A stretch of 64,000 nt of DNA from Nocardiopsis quinghaiensis (lineage in GTDB: Bacteria; Actinomycetota; Actinomycetes; Streptosporangiales; Streptosporangiaceae): assembly GCF_008638365.1 (NCBI RefSeq), contig NZ_VWVU01000016.1:1-64000 (forward strand), written 5' to 3'. Numbering within the stretch: position 1 is the first letter of the stretch; every line of letters begins with the position of its first letter. The notes under the pieces were generated by a model. It did not search any database. It worked only from the letters and a program-made list of their open reading frames with translations, and was not told where the DNA came from. This document shows positions 9,432-16,936 of this stretch, in pieces. Made by a program: the position numbers and the translations under genes.

Positions 9432-10268
9432 CTAGGACGTACCGTCCGGGAGGGCGAACCGCCGCGCGAAGCGGACCACCTCGCCGAGCACCTCGTCCCG
9501 GTTGGTCTCGTTGAACACCTCGTGCCGGGCGCCGGGGAAGACCCGTGCGGTGAAGTCCTCGCCCATGAGCGAGGTGACGCCCACCTTCGTGCCCTCCAGG
9601 GGCACCAGCCGGTCCTCGGACCCGTGCACCCACAGCAGCGGCAGCGCGCCCACACTTCCGGAGGCCAGGCCCCGCTCCATCTCGGTGAGCATGGAGTTCA
9701 CGGTGACGCGCTTGAAGGGACCGTGCCAGACCAGTTCGTCGTCCACGTACGCCTCGCCCACGGCGGGGTCGCGCGAGAGCGTGGAGGGGTCGATGGGGAC
9801 GTCGGGGATCTCCTCGGCGGCGGCGAGCTGCTCCAGGGCGGCCCACCGGCCCAGCACGGGTCCGGAGAGCACCAGTGCCCGGAGCTCCTCGGGGCGGGTC
9901 TGGGCGTAGCGGGAGGCGATCAGTCCGCCCATGGAGTGGCCGATGAGCACCAGCGGCAGCGTCCGGTAGGCCGTGCGCGCCTGGGTGACGACCCGGTGCA
10001 CGTCCTCGACCACGTCCGCGTAGTCCTCGACCAGCACCCGCTCGCCGGAGGAGCGCCCGTGCCCCCGGTGGTCGGCGCCGTAGACCACCGCGCCCGCCGC
10101 GACCAGGTCCTCGGCCACCTGCTGGTACCGTCCCAGGTGCTCGCCGTAGCCGTGGACCAGCACCGCCAGCCAGGTCGGCTCGCCCCCGGTCGGGGCCCAC
10201 GCCCGTGCCGCCAGCCTCCCCGAACCGTCGGGTCCGCCCGCCAGAGCCCACTCGCGTGTGGTGATCAC
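9432..10268 (-). CDS. Alpha/beta hydrolase, monoacylglycerol lipase-like
   Basis: A 278-residue serine hydrolase of the Hydrolase_4 / monoacylglycerol lipase group. The oxyanion-region HGYGEH is at ~39-44, the nucleophile elbow GHSMGG places Ser112, and the remaining triad fits Asp219 (GSEDRLVP) and His249 (GARHEVFNE). A likely role is hydrolysis of monoacylglycerols or lysophospholipids at the membrane surface; the exact substrate is inferred. The GTG start at 10268 is preceded by AAGGAGG at 10 nt. It converges on the MocR gene and has no operon partner. Confidence 0.9.
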   Translation of the reverse strand: MITTREWALAGGPDGSGRLAARAWAPTGGEPTWLAVLVHGYGEHLGRYQQVAEDLVAAGAVVYGADHRGHGRSSGERVLVEDYADVVEDVHRVVTQARTAYRTLPLVLIGHSMGGLIASRYAQTRPEELRALVLSGPVLGRWAALEQLAAAEEIPDVPIDPSTLSRDPAVGEAYVDDELVWHGPFKRVTVNSMLTEMERGLASGSVGALPLLWVHGSEDRLVPLEGTKVGVTSLMGEDFTARVFPGARHEVFNETNRDEVLGEVVRFARRFALPDGTS

Positions 10269-10639
10269 CGTGTTCCGCCTCCTTGCCCGCGGCTTCGTCT
10301 GCGACGATCGGGACCGTCCGCGACCGTCCCCGGAACCCTACGGTGGGGCGGGGGCGGTATGCACGAGGGCGGTGTTGGACATTCGTACAAGCCTGACGCG
10401 GTCGGGACGGCGCGGCGGGACCGCCGTGCATCGGGGGAGTAACGATCGCGTCCGTATGTGTGTGCGATCGCCTCAGGTGCCGACAACTTCTCGTGTTGAA
10501 CAACGAATTGCGTCATATGGTGTGTTCGTGAATACACATCGTTAAAAGGGGATCTTCTACGCTTATCTATGGGCATCTCCCGGGCAGATGCCTCTGTGCA
10601 CGAACTGCCCGGTAACTCGGACTGGAGAGGGTGACGCCC
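10269..10639. other. Divergent region between the hydrolase gene and moaA
   Basis: 371 bp, AT-richer near 10490-10560. It contains a 7-bp inverted repeat CGATCGC/GCGATCG around 10444-10471, a TGTGT/ACACA dyad around 10521-10538, and the moaA leader hairpins described separately. No gene was seen. Confidence 0.5.
10572..10612 (+). promoter_or_regulatory. moaA leader with two mutually exclusive hairpins
   Basis: Hairpin 1: GGCATCT (10572-10578) pairs with AGATGCC (10586-10592), loop CCCGGGC. Hairpin 2: CCGGGCAG (10580-10587) pairs perfectly with CTGCCCGG (10605-10612). The loop and 3' arm of hairpin 1 provide the 5' arm of hairpin 2, so only one can form. Both lie between an AT-rich promoter-like stretch and the moaA ribosome site at 10624-10630. 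Moco-sensing RNAs control moa genes in some bacteria, but this does not match a Moco motif I can recall. Confidence 0.45.
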
Positions 10640-11647
10640 GTGCTGGCCGACTCCTATGGGCGAGTGGCGACTGACCTGCGGGTCTCGCTCACCGACCGCT
10701 GCAACCTCAGGTGTACCTACTGCATGCCCCCGGAAGGGCTGGAGTGGCTGCCCAAGCCGGAACTGCTCACCGACGACGAACTCCTCCGCCTGGTCCGTGT
10801 CGGTGTGACCCGCCTCGGCATCACCGAGGTGCGTTTCACCGGAGGTGAACCCCTGCTCCGCCGCGGCCTGCCCGGCCTCATCGCCGGGACGACCGAGCTG
10901 CGGCCCCGACCCCAGACCGCCCTGACCACCAACGGCATCGGGCTGGCCCGGATGGCCCCCGCCCTGGCCGAGGCCGGTCTCGACCGCGTCAACGTCTCCC
11001 TCGACACCCTCCGACCGGACGTGTTCGAGACCCTGGCGCGGCGCCGCCGACTCGACGACGTCCTCGACGGTATGGCTGGAGCGGCCAGCGCCGGACTCAC
11101 CCCCGTCAAGGTCAACGCCGTCCTGATGCGCGGCGTCAACGACGCCGAGGCCGCCGACCTCCTGCACTTCTGTATCGAGCGGGGCTACGAGCTGCGCTTC
11201 ATCGAGCAGATGCCGCTGGACGCCCAGCACGGCTGGCGGCGCGACACCATGATCACCGCCGAGGAGATCCTCGCCGGCCTTGAGAACGACTTCACCCTGG
11301 ACGCCGCCGACGCCGGGACGCGCGGCAGCGCGCCCGCCGAGCTCTTCCACGTGCGCGGCGCCCGCTTCCCCAACGGGGAGCAGGCGACCGTCGGTGTCAT
11401 CGGCTCGGTCACCCGGCCCTTCTGCGGGAACTGCGACCGGGTCCGCCTCACCGCAGACGGGCAGGTGCGCAACTGCCTGTTCGCCCGGGAGGAGTCCGAC
11501 CTGCGTGCCCTGCTGCGGGGCGACGCCACCGACGAGGAGATCGCCCAGAGCTGGACCGCCGCCGTGGCCACCAAGCTGCCCGGACACGGCATCAACGACC
11601 CCAGCTTCCTGCAACCGTCCCGACCCATGTCCGCGATCGGCGGCTGA
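10640..11647 (+). CDS. moaA: GTP 3',8-cyclase
   Basis: Radical SAM enzyme that converts GTP to 3',8-cyclo-dihydro-GTP, the first step of molybdenum cofactor synthesis. With the GTG at 10640 the protein has 335 residues. The SAM cluster cysteines are C21, C25 and C28 (CNLRCTYC); the C-terminal cluster cysteines are C262, C265 and C279 (FCGNCDRVRL...NC). The GTG at 10631 is rejected because GGAGAGG ends at 10630, leaving no spacer; it gives 9 nt to 10640. The C-terminus ends in GG, as in active MoaA proteins. mobA lies about 1.3 kb downstream on the same strand. Confidence 0.96.
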   Translation: MLADSYGRVATDLRVSLTDRCNLRCTYCMPPEGLEWLPKPELLTDDELLRLVRVGVTRLGITEVRFTGGEPLLRRGLPGLIAGTTELRPRPQTALTTNGIGLARMAPALAEAGLDRVNVSLDTLRPDVFETLARRRRLDDVLDGMAGAASAGLTPVKVNAVLMRGVNDAEAADLLHFCIERGYELRFIEQMPLDAQHGWRRDTMITAEEILAGLENDFTLDAADAGTRGSAPAELFHVRGARFPNGEQATVGVIGSVTRPFCGNCDRVRLTADGQVRNCLFAREESDLRALLRGDATDEEIAQSWTAAVATKLPGHGINDPSFLQPSRPMSAIGG

Positions 11648-11952
11648 CCCCGCTCCGTCCCTCGGCCCGTCCCGTCCCGGTGCGCCGGGCCCCCGCGTTC
11701 CCGCCCGCCGCGGGCCCGCGTGGGCGGCGGCCCGTCCGCCCGCGGCGGACCACGGGCCGCACCGCCGTGCGCACCGCCACGTGCGCCTCACCGCGCCGCG
11801 CCTTCCCGTTGTGCGCTCCACGCGATCCCGGGTATCCCACAAGACACGTTGCACGCCCCGCTTCACTCTGGCCCGAAGCCTCGGAGGCGCGACCGCGTAC
11901 GTGCCCTCGCGAACCGCACGCGGGCCTGGTCCGGAAAGGGAGGTGGCCGGAG
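11648..11952. other. Intergenic region after moaA
   Basis: 305 bp of GC-rich DNA. I see no gene, tRNA or convincing hairpin. The right end provides the GGGAGGTGG ribosome site of the broken rtcB. Confidence 0.4.
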
Positions 11953-12509
11953 ATGCCCTGCACCGAGGTTCCCAAGGAACGCGTTCCCATCCGCATGTGG
12001 GCCGACCCCGACGAGGTCGAGACCGCGGCGATGGAACAGCTGCGCAACGTCACCCGCGTGCCGTGGGTGCACGGCTTGGCCGTCATGCCGGACGTGCACC
12101 ACGGGCAGTGGATCTCCTGCCACCACAGCTACGTGGCCGAGGAGACCTACGACGGCGTGGACGTGCTCGTCACCCGCAAGGGCGCCATCCACGCGGGGAG
12201 GGTGAGCTCGGGATCATCCCGGGCAGCATGGCGAGCGGGACCTACATCGTGCGCGGGCTGGGCAACCCCGCCTCGTTCAACTCCGCCTCGCACGGGGCGG
12301 GGCGCAGGATGAGCCGGAACAAGGCCCGCAGGACCTTCACCGCGGCCGACCTGGCCGAACAGACCAGGGGAGTGGAGTGCCGCAAGGACCCGGGCGTCGT
12401 GGACGAGATCCCGGCCGCCTACAAGGACCTGGAGTCGGTGATCGAGGCCCAGACCGACCTGGTCGAGGTGGTCGCCCGCCTGCGCCAGGTGGTGTGCGTC
12501 AAGGGCTGA
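11953..12509 (+). pseudogene. rtcB: Decayed rtcB (RNA ligase) with internal deletion and frameshift
   Basis: The first ~50 codons give the normal RtcB N-terminus (RVPIRMWADPDEVE, WVHGLAVMPDVHHG). They then jump directly to the late segment CHHSYVAEETYDGVDVLVTR, so about 200 internal codons are missing, including the guanylylated-site surroundings and the DIGCGM metal-binding cysteine. At about 12195-12203 one G is missing from a G run: up to GAIHAGR the first frame is used, after it GELGIIPGSMASGTYIVRGLG continues in another frame to the end (VVCVKG). Intact RtcB is ~390-480 residues and ligates RNA with 2',3'-cyclic phosphate ends. This copy cannot be active. Confidence 0.9.
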
Positions 12510-12554
12510 CACGGCGGGTCGGCGGTCTCCGCCGATCTGCGTAACCTTCTTCCC

Positions 12555-12992
12555 ATGGGACACCGACACCCGAGCAAGCTCAAGAACCCCGAAGTGAGCC
12601 ACGCACGGGCGCGATGGCTGTTGCGGGCCGAGCTGGACGGCTGCGAGGAGTGCCAGCGGGAGGGCGACCGCGAGGCCCTGACGGACCTCGTCTTCGGCGG
12701 GGTGTTCGACTCACTCCTGACGGGGTTCGTGCTGGCGCGCACCCAGCAGTGGTACTCGCCGAGCAGACCGGTCCAGTACCCGGCCACGGTGTACCGCATC
12801 GCGCCCATCGACGAACGCGACTTCTGGCGCGAGCCCACCCAGCACTGCATGCGGGTGTGCACGGTCCAGGGGCCGCGGGGCACCAGCGTGGACACCGTGC
12901 CCGCGCTCAAGGAGCTGCGAATGATGTCGATGGGGGACCGCGGGTTCGTCCTGGACGACGTGGTCGACGGACTGGCCGAGACGGAGGGGTGA
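12555..12992 (+). CDS. Conserved hypothetical protein, 145 aa
   Basis: I do not recognise the family. The protein is soluble and mixed in charge, starts MGHRHPSKLKNPEVSHARAR and contains a CEEC pair near residue 30 and two further cysteines near ~95-100 (HCMRVCTV). The four cysteines could bind a metal, but spacing matches no motif I know. A TAACCT -10 box ends 7 nt before the ATG, so the transcript is probably leaderless. It ends 5 bp before mobA and is presumably co-transcribed with it. Confidence 0.75.
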   Translation: MGHRHPSKLKNPEVSHARARWLLRAELDGCEECQREGDREALTDLVFGGVFDSLLTGFVLARTQQWYSPSRPVQYPATVYRIAPIDERDFWREPTQHCMRVCTVQGPRGTSVDTVPALKELRMMSMGDRGFVLDDVVDGLAETEG

Positions 12993-12997
12993 GCGCC

Positions 12998-13684
12998 ATG
13001 GTCCACGGGGTGAGCGCGCCACTGGACGCGGTCGTGCTGGCCGGGGGAGCGGGCCGCCGCATGGGCGGCGCCGACAAACCGGGGCTGGCCGTGGCCGGAC
13101 GGACACTGCTGGAGCGGGTCACCGACACGGTCCGAGCCCACAACGCCGACGCGGCCCGTACCCACGGCACCGGGACCGCGACGCCCGCCGGCGCGGGGGA
13201 CACCGCGGAGAGCCGTGGGGAGGCCGGGGAGGGCACCGGCGGGGGCCGGATCATCGTGGTCGGCCCACCGAGGGAGAGCCCACGCGCCCTCTACGTCCGC
13301 GAGGACCCGCCCGGCGCGGGCCCGGTGCCCGCCCTGCGCGCCGGACTGGCGCACGCGCGGGCCCCCTGGTTCGCGCTGCTCGCGGCCGATCTGCCCCACC
13401 TGGACACCGGCCACCTGGCAGCCCTCACCGACGCACCGGACGAGGGAGACGCGGGCGCGGTGTTCGTGGACTCCACCGGACACGAGCAGTGGCTCACCGG
13501 GGTGTGGCGCACCGACGCCGTCCGCACCGCCCTCGCCGACTACCGGGGCCGGTCCCTGTACCGCCTGCTCGGCCCCCTCCGGCCCCGGGCGGTGCCGCTG
13601 ACCGACGACCTGGCCGTGGCAGACTGCGACACCCCCGACGACCTCGCCCGCGCCCGCCGCCTGCTGGAGCCCCCGAGCAGCTGA
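12998..13684 (+). CDS. mobA: Molybdenum cofactor guanylyltransferase (MobA-like)
   Basis: A 228-residue nucleotidyltransferase that attaches GMP to molybdopterin to give the guanine dinucleotide cofactor. The signature LAGGAGRRMGGADKPGLAVAG is at the N-terminus and the metal-site region AADLPHLDTGHLAAL in the middle. A low-complexity Gly/Ala/Thr insertion of ~35 residues (around 45-80) is unusual for MobA. The ATG at 12998 follows GGAGG by ~10 nt; an in-frame GTG at 12989 is too close to it. Distant genetic partner of moaA upstream. Confidence 0.85.
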   Translation: MVHGVSAPLDAVVLAGGAGRRMGGADKPGLAVAGRTLLERVTDTVRAHNADAARTHGTGTATPAGAGDTAESRGEAGEGTGGGRIIVVGPPRESPRALYVREDPPGAGPVPALRAGLAHARAPWFALLAADLPHLDTGHLAALTDAPDEGDAGAVFVDSTGHEQWLTGVWRTDAVRTALADYRGRSLYRLLGPLRPRAVPLTDDLAVADCDTPDDLARARRLLEPPSS

Positions 13685-13715
13685 CGCGGGCCCCGGGCAC
13701 GGGGGTGGGCCCGCG
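13685..13715 (+). terminator. Hairpin terminator after mobA
   Basis: Perfect 9-bp inverted repeat CGCGGGCCC/GGGCCCGCG with a 13-nt loop starting at the base after the mobA stop codon. No T tract. Confidence 0.55.
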
Positions 13716-13927
13716 CACCGTGGAGGGGGCGCGGGCCATGAGACCGGCTGGGCCGAGCCCCGGCCGGGAACCGCTCTCCCACGCGGGCGACCCCGGCCAC
13801 GAGGCGGTGCGCGTGGAGGCCTGGCGGACGGCCGTGGAGCGGAAGCCCCGGCGGGGGCGGGGACGAAAGGGGAGGCTCCCGGCCCCGGCCGTCCCGACCC
13901 GGGGCCGGGACGGTTCCTCGGCCCCCG

Positions 13928-14140
13928 TCAGCCCTCGAACTCGTCCATGGGCGTGGTCTCGCGCAGGAACCCGCGCATGCCCAGGAAGTTGGACAGGTAC
14001 TCCCGGTGCTCGTCGCAGGCCACCCACACCTTGCGCCGGTCGGGAGTGTGCAGCTTGGGGTTGTTCCACACCAGTGCCCACGTCGCCTCGGCACGGCAGT
14101 CGCGCCGCGAGCAGCGCGGTCGATCGGTCGGTTGACCCAA
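13928..14140 (-). CDS. Small conserved actinobacterial protein (often mislabelled acetone carboxylase)
   Basis: About 70 residues. The core RCSRRDCRAEATWALVWNNP, KLHTPDRRKVWVACDEHRE and FLGMRGFLRETTP is a widely conserved actinobacterial sequence that databases sometimes call acetone carboxylase without evidence. Two N-terminal cysteines plus C-D-E-H in the second segment suggest a small zinc-binding fold. The start is uncertain: I use the TTG at 14140 with GGGGG 6-10 nt upstream, since homologous sequence begins just after it; the frame stays open up to 14317. It lies downstream of the 6C-like RNA and could be partly expressed from that promoter. Confidence 0.7.
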   Translation of the reverse strand: MGQPTDRPRCSRRDCRAEATWALVWNNPKLHTPDRRKVWVACDEHREYLSNFLGMRGFLRETTPMDEFEG

Positions 14141-14242
14141 TGCTGACCCCCAGTCGAAGAAACGGTCTCCATGGTAAAGCCACGGGCACGAGTCGGTGTT
14201 CTCCGCCAGGCGGCCGGAAGGCGGCCCGGACTGGACACAAGG

Positions 14243-14345
14243 CGACGCCGGGTGGTTACGGGGGCAAACCACCCGGCGTCGCAGGCGATGTTTCGACGGG
14301 GGCTCGAAACATCGCACCCGCGCTTCGACGGGGGACCGAAGCGCT
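14243..14345 (-). ncRNA. 6C-like small RNA with three C-rich hairpin loops
   Basis: Three successive hairpins on the minus strand. Stem 1: 8 bp, 14337-14344/14320-14327, loop GTCCCCCGT. Stem 2: 11-12 bp, 14285-14296/14304-14315, loop AGCCCCCGT. Stem 3: 15 bp, 14243-14257/14267-14281, loop TGCCCCCGT. The stems are perfect and differ in sequence while the 9-nt loops share CCCCCGT, the pattern of a conserved structured RNA. Actinobacterial 6C RNA has hairpins with C-rich loops, is ~90-100 nt long and in mycobacteria binds G-rich mRNA sites. Here there are three loops with five C each instead of two with six, so this is a variant or relative. Hairpin 3 may also terminate. A promoter with a dyad lies immediately upstream. 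Confidence 0.65.
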
Positions 14346-14352
14346 AGAAACC

Positions 14353-14384
14353 AATGTACACCGATGCCCCCCGGTGTACGTCAA
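14353..14384 (-). promoter_or_regulatory. Promoter and overlapping operator of the 6C-like RNA
   Basis: On the minus strand: -35 TTGACG (14379-14384) and -10 TACATT (14353-14358, 20-nt spacer) or TGTACA (18-nt spacer), which places the start of transcription at about 14345, right at the first hairpin. Between and over the hexamers is a perfect dyad GTACACCG-N8-CGGTGTAC (14356-14379). A dyad in a long spacer suggests either a repressor or a MerR-type activator. The dyad centre holds GGGGGGCAT, complementary to the C-rich RNA loops. Confidence 0.55.
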
Positions 14385-14700
14385 GAGTCAGTTACAACGT
14401 TGTCTCGGGAGAGTCCCGCTGATGCTGGGCCTTAGGTCACATATCGGGATTCACCTGGCATTTCGCACATAACATGTGCCTCTTTGTTCCGGTGGTCACC
14501 ACGGCTTTCTTGGGTCAAGGGAGCCCCATCCGTCTCCTTGGTCGCTCTCGGCACACAGTAAAGTTCCCGGCCCCGTTCCCCGGCCCTCGGACGGGCGCAA
14601 GGAGGGCGCTCCCGTGTGGCCGTGTGGGATTACGGGGAGAGCAGGAGGCGGGGGGTCGCGCCGTGCGCGACCGTGTAAACGACTACGCAGGGGGTCCCAC
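14385..14700. other. Region between the 6C-like RNA promoter and dodecin
   Basis: 316 bp, comparatively AT-rich. It contains a perfect palindrome ACAACGTTGT (14393-14402), a CGGGA/TCCCG dyad just after it, and GCACAT/ATGTGC near 14464-14478. These could be operators of the small-RNA promoter or of the dodecin promoter. An AGGGGG ribosome site for dodecin is at ~14689. No gene was seen. Confidence 0.45.
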
Positions 14701-14910
14701 ATGTCCCACAACACCTACCGCGTCACGGAGATCGTCGGCACCTCGCCGCAGGGGATCGACCAGGCCATCCGTAACGGCATCGACCGCGCCTCGGCCACGC
14801 TGCGCGAACTCGACTGGTTCCAGGTCACCGAGATCCGGGGGCACATCGAGGAGGGCGACGTCGCGCACTTCCAGGTGGGCCTCAAGGTGGGGTTCCGCCT
14901 GGACGAGTGA
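14701..14910 (+). CDS. Dodecin (flavin-storage protein)
   Basis: A 69-residue protein of the dodecin family, which assembles into a hollow dodecamer that sequesters flavins (and CoA in some species) and protects against flavin-driven oxidation. The sequence follows the family from MSHNTYRVTEIVGTSPQGID through ASATLRELDWFQVTEIRGHI to FQVGLKVGFRLDE; the Trp in LDWF is the residue that stacks on the flavin. Length and start are standard. Single-gene unit followed by a strong hairpin. Confidence 0.95.
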   Translation: MSHNTYRVTEIVGTSPQGIDQAIRNGIDRASATLRELDWFQVTEIRGHIEEGDVAHFQVGLKVGFRLDE

Positions 14911-14931
14911 GGGGACAGCGGGCCGGGGACG

Positions 14932-14968
14932 GCGGTCGCGGCGCAGGCCCGGCCGTCGCCGCGACCGC
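14932..14968 (+). terminator. Hairpin terminator after dodecin
   Basis: Perfect 12-bp inverted repeat GCGGTCGCGGCG/CGCCGCGACCGC with a 13-nt loop, 21 bp after the dodecin stop codon. Confidence 0.6.
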
Positions 14969-15059
14969 TCCCGCCCCCTCGGACGTCCTCATCGCCGCGC
15001 TGCCGCCGCCACACCGGCCGGCGGCGGTACCGGCCCGGGGCGTGGCCGCCGCACACGCC

Positions 15060-15848
15060 CTAACCCCCGTCGGAGGTCTCCGCGCCGCGTTGCACGTCCA
15101 CGTGTACGTGGTCCAGGTGCCTCAGGATCTCGTTGTCCGGGTCGGCCTCGTAGTGGCGCCATCCCAGCGACGGATAGTACGTGCTCCAGATCTTGTCGTC
15201 GAAGATGATCACGTCTATCTCGTAGTCCGGGGCGTGCGCGATCAGCCAGTGCGCCATCACCCAGCCCTCGCGGCGGTTCTCCTCGTTGACCGGCCGGTAG
15301 AAGACGTCGATCGCACGGCCCTCGTAGTGCGCGGAGTCCTCGCCGTGCCCGGTGTCGTAGCCGCCCGGATGGTAGCCACCCAGGCTCAGGCCGGAGAAGT
15401 GCTCTTCCATGCCGTCCTTGAGGTGCTGGGCGCGCGCGGTCAGGCCGGAGGGCTCCAGGTCCTCCTGCACCCTCAGCTCGGGGTCCTTGGTGGACCGACA
15501 GGTCAGCGAGGGGCCGGCGTCCTCCTCGGGCCCCTCCTCCAGGAGGGTCGTCACGGAGTCTGGGACGTCGCTGGTGTCGGGCGCCGCGATCGGGGCGCTG
15601 TCGCCCTGCACGGAGACGGCGGCCGCGGTGGTGGCCCGCTGGGCCTGGTCCCGGTCCAGCCGGACCTGCTCCCCGTCCACCCACACCGCGCAGTCGGGGC
15701 CCCAGGGGGTCGACAGGGGAAGGACGTCGGTGTGGTGGGCCAACCAGCGGACCCCCACGACGGCGACGACGCCCAGCACGACCACGGCGGCCACAGTGGT
15801 GATCAGCCTGTACCACCGGCGTTCGGACCGCACGGATCTGTGTGTCAT
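15060..15848 (-). CDS. Membrane-anchored M15/ARB_07466-like putative peptidase
   Basis: 262 residues. A single transmembrane anchor at ~15-37 is followed by an acidic linker and a C-terminal domain with HYEGRAIDVFYRP, WLIAHA and HLDHVHVDV. The histidine/aspartate pattern (GRAID, HLDHVHV) is that of the D-Ala-D-Ala carboxypeptidase-like fold annotated as ARB_07466-like. A role in cell-wall peptide trimming outside the membrane is inferred. The ATG at 15848 has GGAGG and AAGGGG upstream. A TGGTTAA/TTAACCA dyad sits at 15912-15936 in its promoter region. Confidence 0.75.
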   Translation of the reverse strand: MTHRSVRSERRWYRLITTVAAVVVLGVVAVVGVRWLAHHTDVLPLSTPWGPDCAVWVDGEQVRLDRDQAQRATTAAAVSVQGDSAPIAAPDTSDVPDSVTTLLEEGPEEDAGPSLTCRSTKDPELRVQEDLEPSGLTARAQHLKDGMEEHFSGLSLGGYHPGGYDTGHGEDSAHYEGRAIDVFYRPVNEENRREGWVMAHWLIAHAPDYEIDVIIFDDKIWSTYYPSLGWRHYEADPDNEILRHLDHVHVDVQRGAETSDGG

Positions 15849-15911
15849 GCCCCTTGCTCCTCCACGTTCGTGCCGGGCGGCGCTCGTCGACTGCCGGCGC
15901 GGGCTTCAGAG

Positions 15912-15936
15912 TGGTTAACTCCTACAGAATTAACCA
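15912..15936. promoter_or_regulatory. TGGTTAA dyad upstream of the M15-like gene
   Basis: Perfect 7-bp inverted repeat TGGTTAA/TTAACCA with an 11-nt spacer, about 65-90 bp upstream of the start codon. Candidate operator; the binding protein is unknown. Confidence 0.4.
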
Positions 15937-16044
15937 GATTTCAGACACTACGGGCATATTTCCCATGCCGAGGGGTCGGTCGCCGTCCTCCATGCCGTTG
16001 ACCAGGGATAACGCGCTGACTGCCGAATCGGTCACAGAGCAGTC

Positions 16045-16809
16045 CTAACGGACCGACCACAGGACGAACAGGCCGCCGAGGACCAGCGTCAGCGCCCAGA
16101 TCCGGTCCATGGTGACCCCGCGCCAGCGCAGCGCGTGCACACCCAGGAAGTCGTGGGCGATCAGCGCGGCGACCCCCGCCGCGGCCAGCATCGCCACCGT
16201 GTGCACCCCGGTGGCGGCCAGGCCGACCAGTGTCGCGTCCCACAGGTTCCACGTCTCCGCGGCCGCCACGGCGCCCTCCGGAGCCGCGGCCGCCTCGGTT
16301 CCGCCGGCGCCTCCGGCCCCGGCGCCCACGACTCCGCGGTCCTCCTCCGGCTCCTCCGCCGACCGGTCCACGGCGCCGTGCGCTCCGTGCCCGCCGGAGT
16401 GCGTGTGCGTGAGCCGCCCCGACAGCACGGGCATCAGCATCAGGCCCGCGCCGTGCGCCGACGACATCAGGAACGACCACGCGGTCAGCTGCCACAGCGG
16501 CAGCCGCACCTCGCGCCAGTGGAAGTGCTTCCGCGACAGCAGCATCACCAGCCCCACGAGTACGATCACCATGCCTCCCGCAACCGGGAAGAGCACCGAG
16601 GCGGTGGCCGAGCCGGTGGCGGTGATGGCCACGGCCGCCACTCCGACACTGACGGCGTGTCCGACGGCGATGGCGGGCAAGGAGCGCAGCACCTCGGCCC
16701 GGCCGCCCTCCTGCAGGCCGCGGGTCACGGCCAGCAGCCAGCCCATGCCCGGGTGCAGGCCGTGGAAGGCGCCCAACGCGACGAGGGTCCAGATCTGCGC
16801 GGGGGTCAC
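16045..16809 (-). CDS. Polytopic membrane protein with HGLHPGMGW motif
   Basis: 254 residues with about seven hydrophobic segments and one long variable Gly/Ala/acidic loop (middle of the protein) preceded by a HTHSGGHGAHG histidine stretch. The N-terminal ALGAFHGLHPGMGWLLAV is conserved in an actinobacterial membrane family sometimes labelled ArcD without support; the HG-x-HPG arrangement and His-rich loop recall NicO/RcnA-type nickel/cobalt transporters, so metal transport is a guess. I use the GTG at 16809: the longer frame to 16869 would start inside a terminator hairpin. No good ribosome site is visible. The gene follows the LCP gene on the same strand. Confidence 0.65.
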   Translation of the reverse strand: MTPAQIWTLVALGAFHGLHPGMGWLLAVTRGLQEGGRAEVLRSLPAIAVGHAVSVGVAAVAITATGSATASVLFPVAGGMVIVLVGLVMLLSRKHFHWREVRLPLWQLTAWSFLMSSAHGAGLMLMPVLSGRLTHTHSGGHGAHGAVDRSAEEPEEDRGVVGAGAGGAGGTEAAAAPEGAVAAAETWNLWDATLVGLAATGVHTVAMLAAAGVAALIAHDFLGVHALRWRGVTMDRIWALTLVLGGLFVLWSVR

Positions 16810-16853
16810 GGCGTCAGGGTCACACGGCCGTGGGGAGGCCGCAACAGACCGAA

Positions 16854-16881
16854 CCCCTCTGACCGACACCGGTCAGAGGGG
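16854..16881 (-). terminator. Hairpin terminator after the LCP gene
   Basis: 11-bp stem CCCCTCTGACC/GGTCAGAGGGG with a 6-nt loop. On the minus strand it follows the LCP stop codon by 56 bp and precedes the next gene, so it should separate the two transcripts. Confidence 0.6.
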
Positions 16882-16936
16882 GTTTCGCGTGGACCGCTCC
16901 AGGGCAGCCGGGCCCGGGACCCGGGTCAGCGCGGGG

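Noticed and set aside
10631-10639. GTG at 10631 as moaA start
   Set aside because: It directly abuts the GGAGAGG ribosome site, leaving no spacer; GTG at 10640 has a 9-nt spacer.
14243-14379. The four hairpins as tandem transcription terminators on the plus strand
   Set aside because: They lie upstream of dodecin with no plus-strand gene ending there, lack T tracts, and share loop sequence rather than stem sequence; a minus-strand promoter abuts them.
16810-16869. Upstream GTG at 16869 for the HGLHPGMGW membrane protein
   Set aside because: It lies within the terminator hairpin of the LCP gene, and the extra residues do not fit the family.
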